A stretch of 64,000 nucleotides of DNA, from positions 2,046,001-2,110,000 of the forward strand of contig CP131612.1 in the NCBI GenBank assembly GCA_030686115.1, given 5' to 3'. Source of the stretch: Psychrobacter cibarius. GTDB taxonomy: Bacteria; Pseudomonadota; Gammaproteobacteria; Pseudomonadales; Moraxellaceae. The position numbers and the translations under genes are program-made. The notes beneath the pieces were generated by a model that saw only the letters and a list, made by a program, of their open reading frames with translations, did no database searches and was not told the origin of the DNA. Of the stretch, positions 1 through 9,264 are shown one piece after another (position 1 is the first letter of the stretch; each line of letters starts with the position of its first letter).

Positions 1-212
1 ACGCGTTTTTATTTGAAGGTGGTCTGCTGTTATTATTCCTACCAATAATTGCGTGGCACTTAGGCATCAGCCTTTGGCAAGCCTTTCTCATGGATATTAC
101 AATGGCTACTTTCTACTTGGTACATGCTTTTGTTTATAACTGGATTTATGACAATGTGTTTCCTATTCCAGCAAACCATCTGCTATCTCAACGTAATGAT
201 GTGGTCGCCTAA
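1..212 (+). CDS. PACE-family efflux transporter, C-terminal part
   Basis: An open frame enters from the left edge (first full codon at 3) and stops at 210-212, giving 69 residues. It holds two hydrophobic segments separated by the stretch WHLGISLWQA, followed by YNWIYDNVFPIP. This pattern resembles the second half of the proteobacterial antimicrobial compound efflux (PACE, AceI-type) proteins, which are four-helix inner-membrane exporters of biocides such as chlorhexidine. The N-terminal half lies outside the window, so the family call rests on the C-terminal pattern alone and the substrate is unknown. Confidence 0.6.
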   Translation, partial: AFLFEGGLLLLFLPIIAWHLGISLWQAFLMDITMATFYLVHAFVYNWIYDNVFPIPANHLLSQRNDVVA

Positions 213-236
213 TAGCAATGAGCCGTGCTAAAGATT

Positions 237-344
237 TATAGTCAATCCTATATAAATCAGATACGGTGTCAGGCTCGCTTAGTCTACTATTTGTAGTACT
301 TTCGCTTGCCTTCCTTGTATCCAAATTATATTGAACCAACTATA
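237..344 (-). repeat. TATAGTC-ended intergenic repeat, copy a
   Basis: A block of about 108 bp begins TATAGTCAATCC and ends near CAACTATA. Read on the minus strand it contains ACAAGG, then AGTACTAC, AGCGAGCCTGACACCGTAT and GGATTGACTATA. The same layout recurs at 34813-34920, 46740-46853 and 52448-52554. It lies between the PACE gene and the META lipoprotein and accounts for about a third of the 304-base gap from 213 to 516. I see no gene in the rest of that gap. Confidence 0.75.
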
Positions 345-516
345 TCAACATAAAAACAACTTGGTATTTAAATGGTTACTGGCGCTTGTATCGCTATCAT
401 TGCTTTGTAATAATGCCTGCATCTGCTAGTGTCTCATGTCAGTTATTGGGGCAGCGAGCATAATAATTTTGAGATAAATGTCTCTATATCATAATTGAAG
501 CAATAAAGGACTTTAT

Positions 517-1005
517 ATGAAAAATATGACCAAGGTAATGATGGTAAGCGTTTTAGCAGTGGGAACATTGGCAGCAGGTTGTCAAACCACATCTACGCCA
601 AGTGCACCCGTTACCCAGCCTATTACCTCGGATGCCTTGCAAGCCTATCATTGGCAACTCGTGGATGCCAAAAACACCAAGGGCGAGACCATTACTCCAT
701 TATTCTTTAATCCAGCCGAACCATTAACCCTCGATTTTGTGACGGCGAATGGGAGCAATATCGTTACTTTGATGAATACTTGTAACAATATGAGTGCTGA
801 ATATAAGGTAGCAAATGGCGAGGTAACCTTGGGTCCAGTAAGAAGCACAAGAATGGCTTGCCCTGCCCCACAAGCCAGCTTTGATAGTGCCACACTAGCA
901 ACCGTAAATGGTAAATATAGCATGAGCAAAAATGCCAATAACGTGCCTGTCTTGACCATTACCAATGCGAACCAAGTAGCGAATTTTAAAGCGGTTGCTA
1001 AATAG
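517..1005 (+). CDS. META/HslJ-domain lipoprotein
   Basis: This 162-residue protein starts with a lipoprotein signal (hydrophobic core, then lipobox LAAGC, lipidated Cys about residue 22). The mature part carries the META/HslJ signature: a Cys-containing CNNMSAEY loop, then GEVTLGPVRSTRMACP. The ATG follows an AAAGGA ribosome binding site. META-domain proteins are small envelope proteins linked in E. coli (HslJ) to heat and novobiocin tolerance. Here the lipobox suggests anchoring in the inner or outer membrane facing the periplasm. It appears monocistronic, flanked by a repeat upstream and a strong terminator downstream. Confidence 0.85.
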   Translation: MKNMTKVMMVSVLAVGTLAAGCQTTSTPSAPVTQPITSDALQAYHWQLVDAKNTKGETITPLFFNPAEPLTLDFVTANGSNIVTLMNTCNNMSAEYKVANGEVTLGPVRSTRMACPAPQASFDSATLATVNGKYSMSKNANNVPVLTITNANQVANFKAVAK

Positions 1006-1041
1006 TTATTGCCGTATAGAATGCTAAACCAGCCACTCAAT

Positions 1042-1077
1042 AAAAAAGCCTCACTTATTAATAGTGAGGCTTTTTTT
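1042..1077. terminator. Bidirectional rho-independent terminator
   Basis: A perfect stem pairs AAAAAAGCCTCACT (1042-1055) with AGTGAGGCTTTTTT (1063-1076) around a 7-nt loop. It lies between the convergent META lipoprotein and DUF6122-like genes, and has a T-run in both directions. Confidence 0.9.
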
Positions 1078-1216
1078 GTCTATATTTATTGTCTGAATAC
1101 TGAATTTAGGCTTAGCGCAGAACTAAATCCTCAGTAAATAATCCGATTCTTTAGAAAATATAGTGTGCCCATAATAAATACGGAATTAATGAGCATGCGA
1201 TGAAAAGTTAAAAATA

Positions 1217-1603
1217 CTACTTAAACCTATTTGCTAGCCATATGACCAGCTCACGAGCTGGCGCATTATCCAACGCTTGGGGGATTTGGGCATACGTCAT
1301 AACACAGTCATTCAGATCCGTCAGCATATGCAATAGTAAGCCCAAACCTATGACTCTATATGGCTTAGGCAGCACTAACATAGCCACATATACTGCCATT
1401 GCATAATAACTGTGCAGTGGGTGAAAGTGAATACTACAGCGATTGGGCGAGAAAATAGGCGTTGCTAGCAGATGATCCAAATCAACCAACATAGTGGCGA
1501 GCAGTATCAGATAAACCCTTTTGTAATCATTGCGGAAAAACACATAAGCCACGATTAAAGGCATGCCGAAGTGAAAAAAGTAGTGAATTAAAGTTTGCGT
1601 CAT
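1217..1603 (-). CDS. DUF6122-like membrane protein
   Basis: A 128-residue protein with about three to four hydrophobic segments. It contains LVDLDHLLATPIF and PNRCSIHFHPLH, a pattern I recognise from the DUF6122 family of small integral membrane proteins. The conserved Asp and His residues (DLDHLL, HFHPLH, LHMLTDLND) could bind a metal, as in membrane-bound hydrolases with similar HxxxD patterns, but no activity is known to me. The gene is convergent with the META lipoprotein and about 50 bp downstream of cynR on the same strand. Confidence 0.75.
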   Translation of the reverse strand: MTQTLIHYFFHFGMPLIVAYVFFRNDYKRVYLILLATMLVDLDHLLATPIFSPNRCSIHFHPLHSYYAMAVYVAMLVLPKPYRVIGLGLLLHMLTDLNDCVMTYAQIPQALDNAPARELVIWLANRFK

Positions 1604-1650
1604 TGACCTTTTGCCTATCTCATCGTGACCGTTCGTTTTCTAAGTTTATT

Positions 1651-2559
1651 CTATTTGAAAAACAGTGCCTTGGATTCAACCGTGTTCGAACAAACCTCAT
1701 GTGCCAACGCAACAAATGCCTTAGTAGCAGCGCTCTGATACGCACCTTTTCGTTGTAGTAATACCGCTGTACGCTGGAGCAAAGACGGCGCTAAGGTAAT
1801 CGCCACCAGCTCATCATAATTATGAGCGATGTTGGAAGGTAATAAGGTGGTCAGTTGAGTATGGCGAACCATTTCGATCACTGCGCTTAGCGAGTTTGCC
1901 TCCATCAGTACGTTTGGCGCAATGTCATGCTGACGACAATAATGCTCAATCTGTTCGCGCGTGGCAAATTCGCGGCTCAGCAATACCAGTGACTGCGCGT
2001 TTAGCGTTGGCAAATCAATCGCCGCTTGCTTGGCAAGAGGGTGATGTTTACTAACAACCAGTGCGAGCGTCTCTATCAGCAAGGTTTGTGTATCGATATC
2101 GGCAGACTGCACATCTTCAAAAGCAATACCCACATCAAACTCATCATCGAGTATTTGCTTTTCCATCTGCTCCTGTGACATCTCCTGCACGCTTAGCGTA
2201 AGGCTCGGATAACGAGTATGAAACGCTTTGATTAAAGGTCCAAGCAAATACGTGGTAAAAGTAGGCGTAATCGCAATCCGCAACGCACCGCGACTGAGAT
2301 CCTGCACATCGTGAATGGCGCGCCGTCCTTCCTCCAAATCCTGCAAGGCTCTATGGGCATAGCGCGCATAGACATCACCGGCATCGGTCAATGTGACACG
2401 GCGACCAGAGCGATCAAATAAAGTCGCGCCTAGACCCTCCTCCAACTGTTTAATCTGCTGTGATAACGCTGGCTGTGACACGTATAAAGACGCTGCTGCT
2501 TGGGTAAAGCTTTGGTACTCTGCCACTGCCAAGAAATACTTAATGTGCCGAAGAATCAT
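1651..2559 (-). CDS. cynR: LysR-type regulator of the cyanate operon (CynR)
   Basis: A 302-residue LysR-type regulator. The N-terminal winged helix-turn-helix covers about residues 1-60 (FTQAAASLYVSQPALSQQIK), and the rest is the periplasmic-binding-protein-like effector domain. It is divergent from cynT across a 138-bp gap, with cynS and cynX following, the same order as E. coli cynR-cynTSX. E. coli CynR activates cynTSX in response to cyanate and represses itself. That role is inferred here from synteny and family. The length matches E. coli CynR closely. Confidence 0.88.
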   Translation of the reverse strand: MILRHIKYFLAVAEYQSFTQAAASLYVSQPALSQQIKQLEEGLGATLFDRSGRRVTLTDAGDVYARYAHRALQDLEEGRRAIHDVQDLSRGALRIAITPTFTTYLLGPLIKAFHTRYPSLTLSVQEMSQEQMEKQILDDEFDVGIAFEDVQSADIDTQTLLIETLALVVSKHHPLAKQAAIDLPTLNAQSLVLLSREFATREQIEHYCRQHDIAPNVLMEANSLSAVIEMVRHTQLTTLLPSNIAHNYDELVAITLAPSLLQRTAVLLQRKGAYQSAATKAFVALAHEVCSNTVESKALFFK

Positions 2560-2697
2560 GGGTCATCTCGTGTGGATTAGGGATTGATCAAGGTTTTCTC
2601 ATAAGTAATTATTATCGACATCATAACATACGAGTATTTTACCTTATAACGATAGCGGCGTATCATTCCTTTTATCGACTCCACAGAGACCAACGCG
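2560..2697. promoter_or_regulatory. cynR-cynT divergent control region
   Basis: The 138 bp between the divergent starts should hold both promoters and the CynR site. An AT-rich block with the partial dyad ATAAGTAATTATTAT lies at about 2601-2615 and could be a LysR T-N11-A box. I cannot assign the -10 and -35 elements with confidence. Confidence 0.4.
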
Positions 2698-3360
2698 ATG
2701 AAAGATATTATTGAAGGTTTTCTAAAATTTCACAGTGACGCCTATCCTAAGCGCGCCAATTTATTCAAAAACTTAGCGACCAAACAAAACCCACGCACGC
2801 TGTTTATTTCTTGCTCAGACAGCCGCTTAGTGCCAGAGCTCGTTACTCAACACGAACCCGGTGGTCTGTTTGTGATTCGCAATGCGGGCAACATTGTGCC
2901 ATCTTATGGTCCTGAGCCTGGCGGGGTATCGGCGTCAGTTGAGTATGCTATTACCGCTTTGAAAGTCACGGATGTGGTGATTTGCGGACACTCTGACTGC
3001 GGTGCGATGACTGCAATTGCTAACTGCAGCTGCATGGATCATATGCCAGCGGTGGGCAGCTGGCTTCGCTACGCCGACTCAGCACGAGTGGTCAATGAAG
3101 CCCGTGACCACGGCAGTGATAGCGAGCGAGTCGCCTCTATGGTTCGTGAAAATGTCATCGCTCAAATCGAAAACATCAAAACCCATCCGTCTATACGTTT
3201 GGCGCTAAGAGAAAATCGTTTGGCACTACATGGCTGGGTTTACGATATCGAGTCCGGTGACATCGATGCCTTAGATGGCGTGACCAATGAATTTGTCTCA
3301 TTGGCAACGCACACTGAGGTTCGTGCTTATCCGATATCGCCGCTGGCAGTCGCCGTTTAG
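2698..3360 (+). CDS. cynT: Beta-class carbonic anhydrase (CynT)
   Basis: A 220-residue beta-carbonic anhydrase, almost the length of E. coli CynT. The zinc-site motifs are present: CSDSRLVPE near residue 39 (first Cys plus the Asp/Arg dyad) and CGHSDCGAM near residue 97 (His and second Cys). In the cyanate pathway it maintains bicarbonate, which cyanase consumes with cyanate and which would otherwise be lost as CO2 diffuses away. It is the first gene of the cynTSX group, and cynS starts 113 bp later. Confidence 0.95.
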   Translation: MKDIIEGFLKFHSDAYPKRANLFKNLATKQNPRTLFISCSDSRLVPELVTQHEPGGLFVIRNAGNIVPSYGPEPGGVSASVEYAITALKVTDVVICGHSDCGAMTAIANCSCMDHMPAVGSWLRYADSARVVNEARDHGSDSERVASMVRENVIAQIENIKTHPSIRLALRENRLALHGWVYDIESGDIDALDGVTNEFVSLATHTEVRAYPISPLAVAV

Positions 3361-3473
3361 CATTATATAACTGTCATTATCAATGACTATGCATAATCAG
3401 AAAATCAATTAACCCAAATGATTCATAAGCATCATTAACCCAATAACCACCACCAACCTCAAAAGGTATTATT

Positions 3474-3944
3474 ATGATTCAGTCTCAAGTAAGCAACACC
3501 GCACGTCAAACATTAACTGACACCATCATTGCTGCCAAAGCGGCAAAGAACCTGTCATTTGAGCAAATCGCTTCAGGAACAGGCTTGAGTGATGTCTTTA
3601 TCACCGCCGCTTTGCTAGGTCAGCATCCGTTACCTGCTGATGCCGCCCAAAAAGTTGGTGAAACTTTAGGACTTGATGAGGACGCCATCGCGTTACTACA
3701 ATGCATTCCATCACGAGGCAGCGTTGGTAGTGAGATTCCTACTGACCCGACAATCTACCGTTTTTATGAGATGATGCAGGTATATGGCACCACGCTAAAA
3801 GCCTTGGTTCATGAGCAATTTGGTGATGGTATCATCAGTGCCATTAATTTCAAAATGGATATCAAAAAAGTGGCTGACCCTGAAGGTGGTGACCGCGCAG
3901 TGATCACTCTAGATGGTAAATTCCTACCGTTCAAACCTTTTTAA
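3474..3944 (+). CDS. cynS: Cyanate hydratase (cyanase)
   Basis: A 156-residue cyanase, the same length as the E. coli enzyme. The catalytic trio falls at identical positions: Arg96 and Glu99 in IYRFYEMM, and Ser122 in DGIISAINF. The N-terminal half is the helical bundle related to POU/lambda repressor folds, and the C-terminal part forms the intertwined dimer that builds the decameric active sites. It converts cyanate and bicarbonate to carbamate and CO2, and carbamate then gives ammonia and CO2. The ATG follows AAAGGT. A terminator follows before cynX, so cynX may be transcribed by read-through or from its own promoter. Confidence 0.97.
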   Translation: MIQSQVSNTARQTLTDTIIAAKAAKNLSFEQIASGTGLSDVFITAALLGQHPLPADAAQKVGETLGLDEDAIALLQCIPSRGSVGSEIPTDPTIYRFYEMMQVYGTTLKALVHEQFGDGIISAINFKMDIKKVADPEGGDRAVITLDGKFLPFKPF

Positions 3945-3997
3945 ATGACGCTTTAAACAGCAGTTTAATCAGTGGTTTGTAAAAGTAGCACTTATTG

Positions 3998-4037
3998 AAA
4001 AAGTCGGCGTTCGGCATATAGTGACGTCGGCTTTTTT
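3998..4037 (+). terminator. Terminator after cynS
   Basis: AAAAAGTCGGCGT (3998-4010) pairs, with two G-T wobbles, with ACGTCGGCTTTTT (4024-4036), followed by TTTTTT. It lies 54 bp after the cynS stop and upstream of cynX, so it may attenuate cynX. Confidence 0.75.
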
Positions 4038-4096
4038 GGCGACTCAGGCGGTGATTTTTTGGTACTGCCTTTCTTAATACGGATTTTATATTATTC

Positions 4097-5308
4097 ATGA
4101 GTACCGATCATATCTCCTCCACGGCGCGTTCGTCGATACTGACCTTGTTGTTTCCTATGCTGGTGATTGCTGGGTTGGCGATGACGCTGCGTCCAACGAT
4201 CACTTCTACTGGTCCATTGCTGACAGAGATTCGCCTAAGCACAGGTATGGGTTTGCAAGCCGCCTCTTTATTGGTAGTGCTGCCGATGCTGTGTATGGGT
4301 ATATTTCCGCTACTTTTGCCTTGGATTGGGCGACGATTTAGTGAAAGTGCATGGATCACAGGCGGTCTGTTGGCGATTGCCTTAGCGGGTTTATGGCGCT
4401 TGTGGTTAGACACGGGAGGGATGCTGATTGTCAGCGCCTTGATAGGTGGTACAGGTATCGCCATCGTGCAAGCAATGGCACCTGGTGTGGTCAAACGCTG
4501 GTATCCTGCGCGCGTGCCACTTGCTATGGGCGTTTACTCTGCCGCACTGATGACCGGTGGCGGGGTTGCCGCTATCTTGAGTCCGGTAGTCGCTCAACAT
4601 TACGGCAGTTGGCAATCCGGTTTGGGTATTTGGCTGATAGTGCCAGTTTTTGCCCTCGTGCTTTGGTGGCGGCGCCCCTCTGAGCAGATGGAAAATCGAG
4701 ACGATGGGGTAAAAATCAACTTTTTTGGCAATCGCCGTGCTTGGCTATTGGCAAGTTATTTCGGTCTGGCAAACGCTGGATATGCTTGTATGATTGCATG
4801 GTTGCCAAGCTATGCGCAGACTTTGGGCTGGAGCGCGCAAAATAGTGGCGAGCTGATCGGTATCATGACGATTTTCCAGGTCGTTGGTGCTCTGGTTATT
4901 CCAATGTTGTCCGCTCATCGTCTCGACCGTCGTCCTTGGTTATTTTTTGCCGTAGGGATACAGATCGTTGGATTTATAGGTCTGATTACACTGCCAGCAG
5001 CTTTGCTGATCTTGTGGGTTGCTTTGATCGGCTGTGGTCTTGGTGCCTGCTTTTCATTAACATTGACCGTCGCGCTAGATCACTTGTTCAAGCCCAAACT
5101 CGCTGGGGCACTAGCAGCATTTGTCCAAGGCATTGGTTTTATTATTACCGCCATCGCGCCTTATATCGCAGGTGTGCTGCGCGAGTCGACTGGCAGTTTT
5201 GAAGCGGTTTGGTGGATGCTATTGATCAGCCTTATCGGCATGCTGTTTGTCACCATCAAGTTTGCCCCAGCAAGTTATCATCAGGCAATTAACTTGTCTA
5301 AGCTTTGA
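4097..5308 (+). CDS. cynX: CynX/NimT-family MFS transporter
   Basis: A 403-residue major facilitator protein with about twelve hydrophobic segments and a central loop (EQMENRDDG) between the two six-helix halves. Early residues [12 protein letters not shown] match the CynX/NimT branch. Its place after cynT and cynS matches E. coli cynX, whose product is a putative cyanate-pathway transporter of unproven substrate. No strong Shine-Dalgarno precedes the ATG at 4097. Confidence 0.88.
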   Translation: MSTDHISSTARSSILTLLFPMLVIAGLAMTLRPTITSTGPLLTEIRLSTGMGLQAASLLVVLPMLCMGIFPLLLPWIGRRFSESAWITGGLLAIALAGLWRLWLDTGGMLIVSALIGGTGIAIVQAMAPGVVKRWYPARVPLAMGVYSAALMTGGGVAAILSPVVAQHYGSWQSGLGIWLIVPVFALVLWWRRPSEQMENRDDGVKINFFGNRRAWLLASYFGLANAGYACMIAWLPSYAQTLGWSAQNSGELIGIMTIFQVVGALVIPMLSAHRLDRRPWLFFAVGIQIVGFIGLITLPAALLILWVALIGCGLGACFSLTLTVALDHLFKPKLAGALAAFVQGIGFIITAIAPYIAGVLRESTGSFEAVWWMLLISLIGMLFVTIKFAPASYHQAINLSKL

Positions 5309-5378
5309 TTCAGGCGTATTGAGTCACGTCATACGATATTCAAAACAACCTCAAGTATTAACTATGAAAGGACTGATT

Positions 5379-5909
5379 ATGAAAAAACTCGTTATCTATG
5401 CCGCGCTTGCAACCTCACTGTTGTCCATCTCCGCGTGTGCCAACACTTCGCACTCACAGTATCAAGCGCAAGCGATTAAATCAAACGTAATAACCCAAGG
5501 AGCAGAGATGGCAACCATTCCATTATTGACTGGCGAGATGGCACAAAAAATGGTGAATGCCGCCGCATTAGAAGCCAAAAGCAACAATTTGATGGTATCT
5601 GTGACCGTCGTTGACGCTTCTGGACAAACCTTAGCAGTGCTCAGAGATCACCGCGCAGGCGTGCATACCGTGCGTGCCAGTTATAAAAAAGCCTATACCG
5701 CAAACTCACAAAAAAGAGAAACGGCGGTCATCGCCAAAGGCATCAAAGACGGCACGATTCCTGAAGACCTACGCTATCTGGATGAAAACATCCTTATCTT
5801 AGATGGCGGCGTACCCATTTATATCGGTGGTATCGGGGTAGGCGGCGCACATGGCAGCGAAGATGTACACATCGCCAAAGCGGGTCTAAAAGCATTAGAG
5901 CAGCAGTAG
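5379..5909 (+). CDS. GlcG/HbpS-family haem-binding-like lipoprotein
   Basis: The frame is open further upstream, but the start at 5379 has a good AAAGGA ribosome binding site and gives a clean lipoprotein signal ending in lipobox SISAC (Cys about residue 18). The mature part is a GlcG/HbpS (haem-degrading superfamily) domain: [13 protein letters not shown], then [17 protein letters not shown], and [21 protein letters not shown] near the end. Relatives bind haem or act as accessory proteins, and the ligand here is unknown. It begins 70 bp after cynX on the same strand and may be co-transcribed. Confidence 0.82.
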   Translation: MKKLVIYAALATSLLSISACANTSHSQYQAQAIKSNVITQGAEMATIPLLTGEMAQKMVNAAALEAKSNNLMVSVTVVDASGQTLAVLRDHRAGVHTVRASYKKAYTANSQKRETAVIAKGIKDGTIPEDLRYLDENILILDGGVPIYIGGIGVGGAHGSEDVHIAKAGLKALEQQ

Positions 5910-6007
5910 CGCGGGCTAAAATATTAAGACAAATATCCCACACATTATGCTGTTCGAAAATTGATAAGCCTACCTGTCCTTATCTTTATCGTTACTTCTA
6001 TCAAAGA

Positions 6008-6044
6008 AGAAGGAGAGAAACCATGTAATGATTTCTCTCCTTCT
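6008..6044. terminator. Possible terminator hairpin
   Basis: A 13-bp perfect stem pairs AGAAGGAGAGAAA (6008-6020) with TTTCTCTCCTTCT (6032-6044). It lies between the convergent HbpS-like and PhnX-like genes. There is no long T-run on either side, so termination is uncertain. Confidence 0.45.
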
Positions 6045-6127
6045 AAAATGCGCCATTAAAGCACCCCATGTCTTAATCTAGCCATTTTTAGCCCATATAG
6101 ACGCCTCAATTAAATTGAGGATATACT

Positions 6128-6874
6128 CTAGATCAATGCCGCTAGGTCCGTGAGCTGCTCAAGCACGATATCTGGTGAATATTTCTCCAGTTGCACATGG
6201 GTTTGAGCACCAGTCAGCACCCCAACACATAGACCACAATGGGCATTTTTGCCTTCTTCGATATCGATGCCGCTGTCCCCTGCTTTCAATACCTGTTGCG
6301 AATGCTCAATCCCAAACTTGCCCATAGCAAGGGTAATCATATCTGGCGCAGGACGACCATTGTGCACATCATCCGCTGTAATCAAAGCATCAATATCACG
6401 ACCCACTGACCATCCTAAAATGGTTAATATTTTATTGGCAGTCTGAATATCGTAGCCCGTATTTAGCACGACTTTTCTACCTGACTGCTTTAACTGATTG
6501 AAAAAATCTAGCATACCATCGAAGGTTGCTACCGTGTCCTTGGTATAGGCTAATGCCAATGCTGATTTAAACGTATTAAAGGCAGCATCCGTCCATTTTT
6601 CACTATCAGCGGTCGCGGTATTGTCATTTTTGCATACTTCATTGAGTATATCGCTAATGGCTTGTCGCTTTTCTTTGCCAGCCCCAAACTCTAAACACAC
6701 CTCTAGATTAACCTGAATGTCTGTTTGACCAACCTGTTGTAGGGTGTGATTGATCGCATCACATACGGTCTTATAAACCAAATTGTTTTCATTGACGGTC
6801 GTGCCTGCCATATCAAAGACACACAGTTTGATCGCGTCGAATGGCGCTTTGATACGATGAATATCTGTATTCAT
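6128..6874 (-). CDS. PhnX-like phosphonatase-family HAD hydrolase
   Basis: A 248-residue HAD hydrolase. Motif I is DMAGTTV with nucleophile Asp21, motif II is in LNTGYD, and motif IV is GDSGIDIEEGKNA, typical of phosphonatases. The segment FGAGKEKRQAI (Lys67/Lys69) aligns roughly with the Schiff-base lysine region of true PhnX, so cleavage of phosphonoacetaldehyde to acetaldehyde and phosphate is plausible. Its ATG overlaps the stop of the FAD oxidase gene (TAATG), implying translational coupling. It is the last gene of the aminophosphonate operon. A related phosphatase activity cannot be excluded. Confidence 0.8.
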   Translation of the reverse strand: MNTDIHRIKAPFDAIKLCVFDMAGTTVNENNLVYKTVCDAINHTLQQVGQTDIQVNLEVCLEFGAGKEKRQAISDILNEVCKNDNTATADSEKWTDAAFNTFKSALALAYTKDTVATFDGMLDFFNQLKQSGRKVVLNTGYDIQTANKILTILGWSVGRDIDALITADDVHNGRPAPDMITLAMGKFGIEHSQQVLKAGDSGIDIEEGKNAHCGLCVGVLTGAQTHVQLEKYSPDIVLEQLTDLAALI

Positions 6875-8016
6875 TATTTTGACTCCAATACTAAATTAAT
6901 TAACTCTTCACCAAAGGCAAATCCCGTTGATGCGCCTGTGCCGCTTGTGATGGTACCGATGGCAACTCCTGCTTCTGGTAATGCTTTAAACACGACATTG
7001 TCGGCACTTGGATAGACCCCTAACCAGTGCTGGGTGATGTCTACCTCACCGATATCCATGACTTTTTTGAACTCGTTGATGATTAAGTTATCTTGATAAG
7101 TGTCTCTAAAGGGCAGCTCTTTATCACAGTAATTATGACTGTCACCAATGATAAGTGAGCCATCCGCTGATTGAACAACGATTAAATGTACGCCAGCCTT
7201 GCGCTCAGCAGCTTGGGTGTCATCTAGTAAGCTGATAAGCGCACGAGCTTCTGGTAGCTGCGCAAACCCATCATAACGAGCAAAACTCAGATCTGACATG
7301 ACAGCAGCATTTAGTTTGAACGCTTGCCTTGGCATCACGCGCATCATATTGAGGGTACAGAGTTTGGCATCAGACTGCGCTAAAGTATCAGGATATAAGC
7401 CATGTAAATCTGCCCCAGGACAGATCACACAATGCGCCGTATGTAATGTCCCTCGACTGGTATGAACAGTGGGCAAGTCAACCACCTGAACCGTGGTTTT
7501 GTTATAAAAATCCACGCCATGCACTTGTGCTAACCAGTCCGCCAATTTGCCAATCGCGGTATTTGACTCGACTCTCAGCTCGTGCGGGCTATATAAAACG
7601 CCCAACCCTGTTCTAAGATAAGGCGACTGCTCCTGTATTTCTGATTGGCTCAATAAGCGACAGGACTCGCCCATTTCAGTCTTCAAAAATGCGTCGGCAA
7701 CGCTCATCGCTTCAGGGCACTGAACCAGCATGTGCAGACCGGTATGCTCAACCTTGATACCGGCTTTTGGCGCAATGTCCGCCCAGATATTGCGTGAGTG
7801 CATGGCACGTTGCCAATGCTCACCGCTACGCTGACCACTAACCGTCACAAAGCCAAAGTTACGAATCGAGGCATCTTTATTCTGTGCTTCACGCTCTACC
7901 AGCGCCACTTTCAGCCCTTTTTTTACGGCAGCATAAGCGCTGGCAAGACCAACGATACCGCCCCCAACGACGACCACATCATACTGTTTATCTGATAATT
8001 TACTTGTCCCTGTCAT
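6874..8016 (-). CDS. FAD-dependent oxidoreductase of phosphonate clusters (DAO fold)
   Basis: A 380-residue D-amino-acid-oxidase-type flavoprotein with a Rossmann motif VVVGGGIVGLASAYAA near residue 16 and a C-terminal TITSGTGASTGFAFGEEL. This family recurs beside PhnX-like hydrolases and aminoethylphosphonate transporters. Members are thought to oxidise 2-aminoethylphosphonate or its N-methyl form to phosphonoacetaldehyde, replacing the transaminase PhnW. That reaction is inferred from context here: the gene overlaps the PhnX-like gene by one base, follows the binding-protein gene, and no phnW is visible in the window. Confidence 0.78.
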   Translation of the reverse strand: MTGTSKLSDKQYDVVVVGGGIVGLASAYAAVKKGLKVALVEREAQNKDASIRNFGFVTVSGQRSGEHWQRAMHSRNIWADIAPKAGIKVEHTGLHMLVQCPEAMSVADAFLKTEMGESCRLLSQSEIQEQSPYLRTGLGVLYSPHELRVESNTAIGKLADWLAQVHGVDFYNKTTVQVVDLPTVHTSRGTLHTAHCVICPGADLHGLYPDTLAQSDAKLCTLNMMRVMPRQAFKLNAAVMSDLSFARYDGFAQLPEARALISLLDDTQAAERKAGVHLIVVQSADGSLIIGDSHNYCDKELPFRDTYQDNLIINEFKKVMDIGEVDITQHWLGVYPSADNVVFKALPEAGVAIGTITSGTGASTGFAFGEELINLVLESK

Positions 8017-8157
8017 AGCTTTTTTCTTCTTTATGATTGATTACAAATGATACTCAATTTATGTTTTAGCGGCTCAATCCTTGTTTTAAGGATTTCACTA
8101 GCCAATGAAATAGTGCAATTGAACAATAACTACTCATCACGGTTTTTATGGATTCAT

Positions 8158-9162
8158 TTACGATTCAGTTTGTCCATGGAAAAACGCTCTGTGCTTATCT
8201 AACAGCTCAGCCGTCAGTGGCTCGCCGTACGTTTTACTGTTTTTTATTTGATTGTCAGGAGCGACTGTTTCACCGTCATAAATCACATTTGGGTATATCG
8301 TCAATAATTTTGGACGCGCATTTTCAACAATGATTTCAGCCATTTTCATCGCATTTGGATTGGTGTTCTCGCCTTTATCAATAACGGCTACCGATTCCGT
8401 TAGCGTATAATTTCCTTCACTTGGGTCAACATAATCAATAGGCAAGCCTTGTGCTTTGTTTGCGATTGCTTGATGACGCAAGCCAAAACCAATCGGTACC
8501 TCACCTGCCATCACTTTTTTGATCGGACCTGAGCCTGACAACTCCAAGTTTGGACCCGCATTGGTGCGGATATCGTTCATAATTTTCTGCCCTTCAGCGC
8601 CCATTCCATAAGTAGCGGTGACGTCTTGAATAAAGAGCCAACCTGTCGATGAGCCATTAGGATCCACCATCGCAATTTTATTTTTGTAGATCGGATTTGC
8701 TAAATCCTTGGCACTGGTTGGTCTGGGCAGATTTTGCGCCGCCATCTCTTTTGTGTTTAAAATAATAGCGCCCGTAAAACCCAGTATTGGTGCATAGTAA
8801 TTTGGGACCGCCACTTGCGGGTCAACGTCAAAGGTCAATTCTTTAAACATAGGATGCTTGGCTTGGGCACTTTCTAAGTAGAACGAGCTCATCGTCACCA
8901 TATCAGCCTCTGTATTATCGCCTTCTGCCAGCAAACGCCCACCCAACTCCCCTGTCCCAAAAGACTGAAAGACATACTGACCCTCATAGCCTGCTTCGTC
9001 TAAAACCTCTTGGATGACCTCGACCGCTTCTTCGTCGGCATTGCTATAAATGACGACTTCTTCGATATTGCTAGAAGCACCTCCTTCCGACTCAGGTGAA
9101 CTACAACCTACCAAGACAATCCCGCACGCGAAACTTGCCACTAACGTTTTGAATAAAAACAT
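8158..9162 (-). CDS. ABC transporter substrate-binding lipoprotein, probable aminoethylphosphonate
   Basis: A 334-residue solute-binding protein with a lipoprotein signal (lipobox VLVGC, about Cys20) and the periplasmic-binding fold of the iron/aminophosphonate type: VVIYSNADEEAV at the mature N-terminus and a hinge region around MVDPNGSSTGW. It should capture the substrate and deliver it to the fused permease encoded upstream. Closest in pattern to the PhnS2/AepX group, which bind 2-aminoethylphosphonate. An Fe(III)-binding role is the main alternative, but the adjacent phosphonate enzymes argue against it. A weak 7-bp hairpin overlaps the upstream permease stop. Confidence 0.78.
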   Translation of the reverse strand: MFLFKTLVASFACGIVLVGCSSPESEGGASSNIEEVVIYSNADEEAVEVIQEVLDEAGYEGQYVFQSFGTGELGGRLLAEGDNTEADMVTMSSFYLESAQAKHPMFKELTFDVDPQVAVPNYYAPILGFTGAIILNTKEMAAQNLPRPTSAKDLANPIYKNKIAMVDPNGSSTGWLFIQDVTATYGMGAEGQKIMNDIRTNAGPNLELSGSGPIKKVMAGEVPIGFGLRHQAIANKAQGLPIDYVDPSEGNYTLTESVAVIDKGENTNPNAMKMAEIIVENARPKLLTIYPNVIYDGETVAPDNQIKNSKTYGEPLTAELLDKHRAFFHGQTES

Positions 9163-9264
9163 TATTTTTCCTATTATTTGTTGATGTTTTAATAATGAAA
9201 AAATTGTTGCTTAAAATATAAAAAGAAAATAAGTCTTATCAGTGCACTTGACCGATGGGTAAGA

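Noticed and set aside
648..1040. Antisense open frame over the META lipoprotein
   Set aside because: It shadows a gene with lipobox, ribosome site and domain motif, and shows no family pattern itself.
4108..4494. Antisense frame inside cynX (and two other frames there)
   Set aside because: Low-complexity shadow of the transporter's codons; the sense gene has full MFS features.
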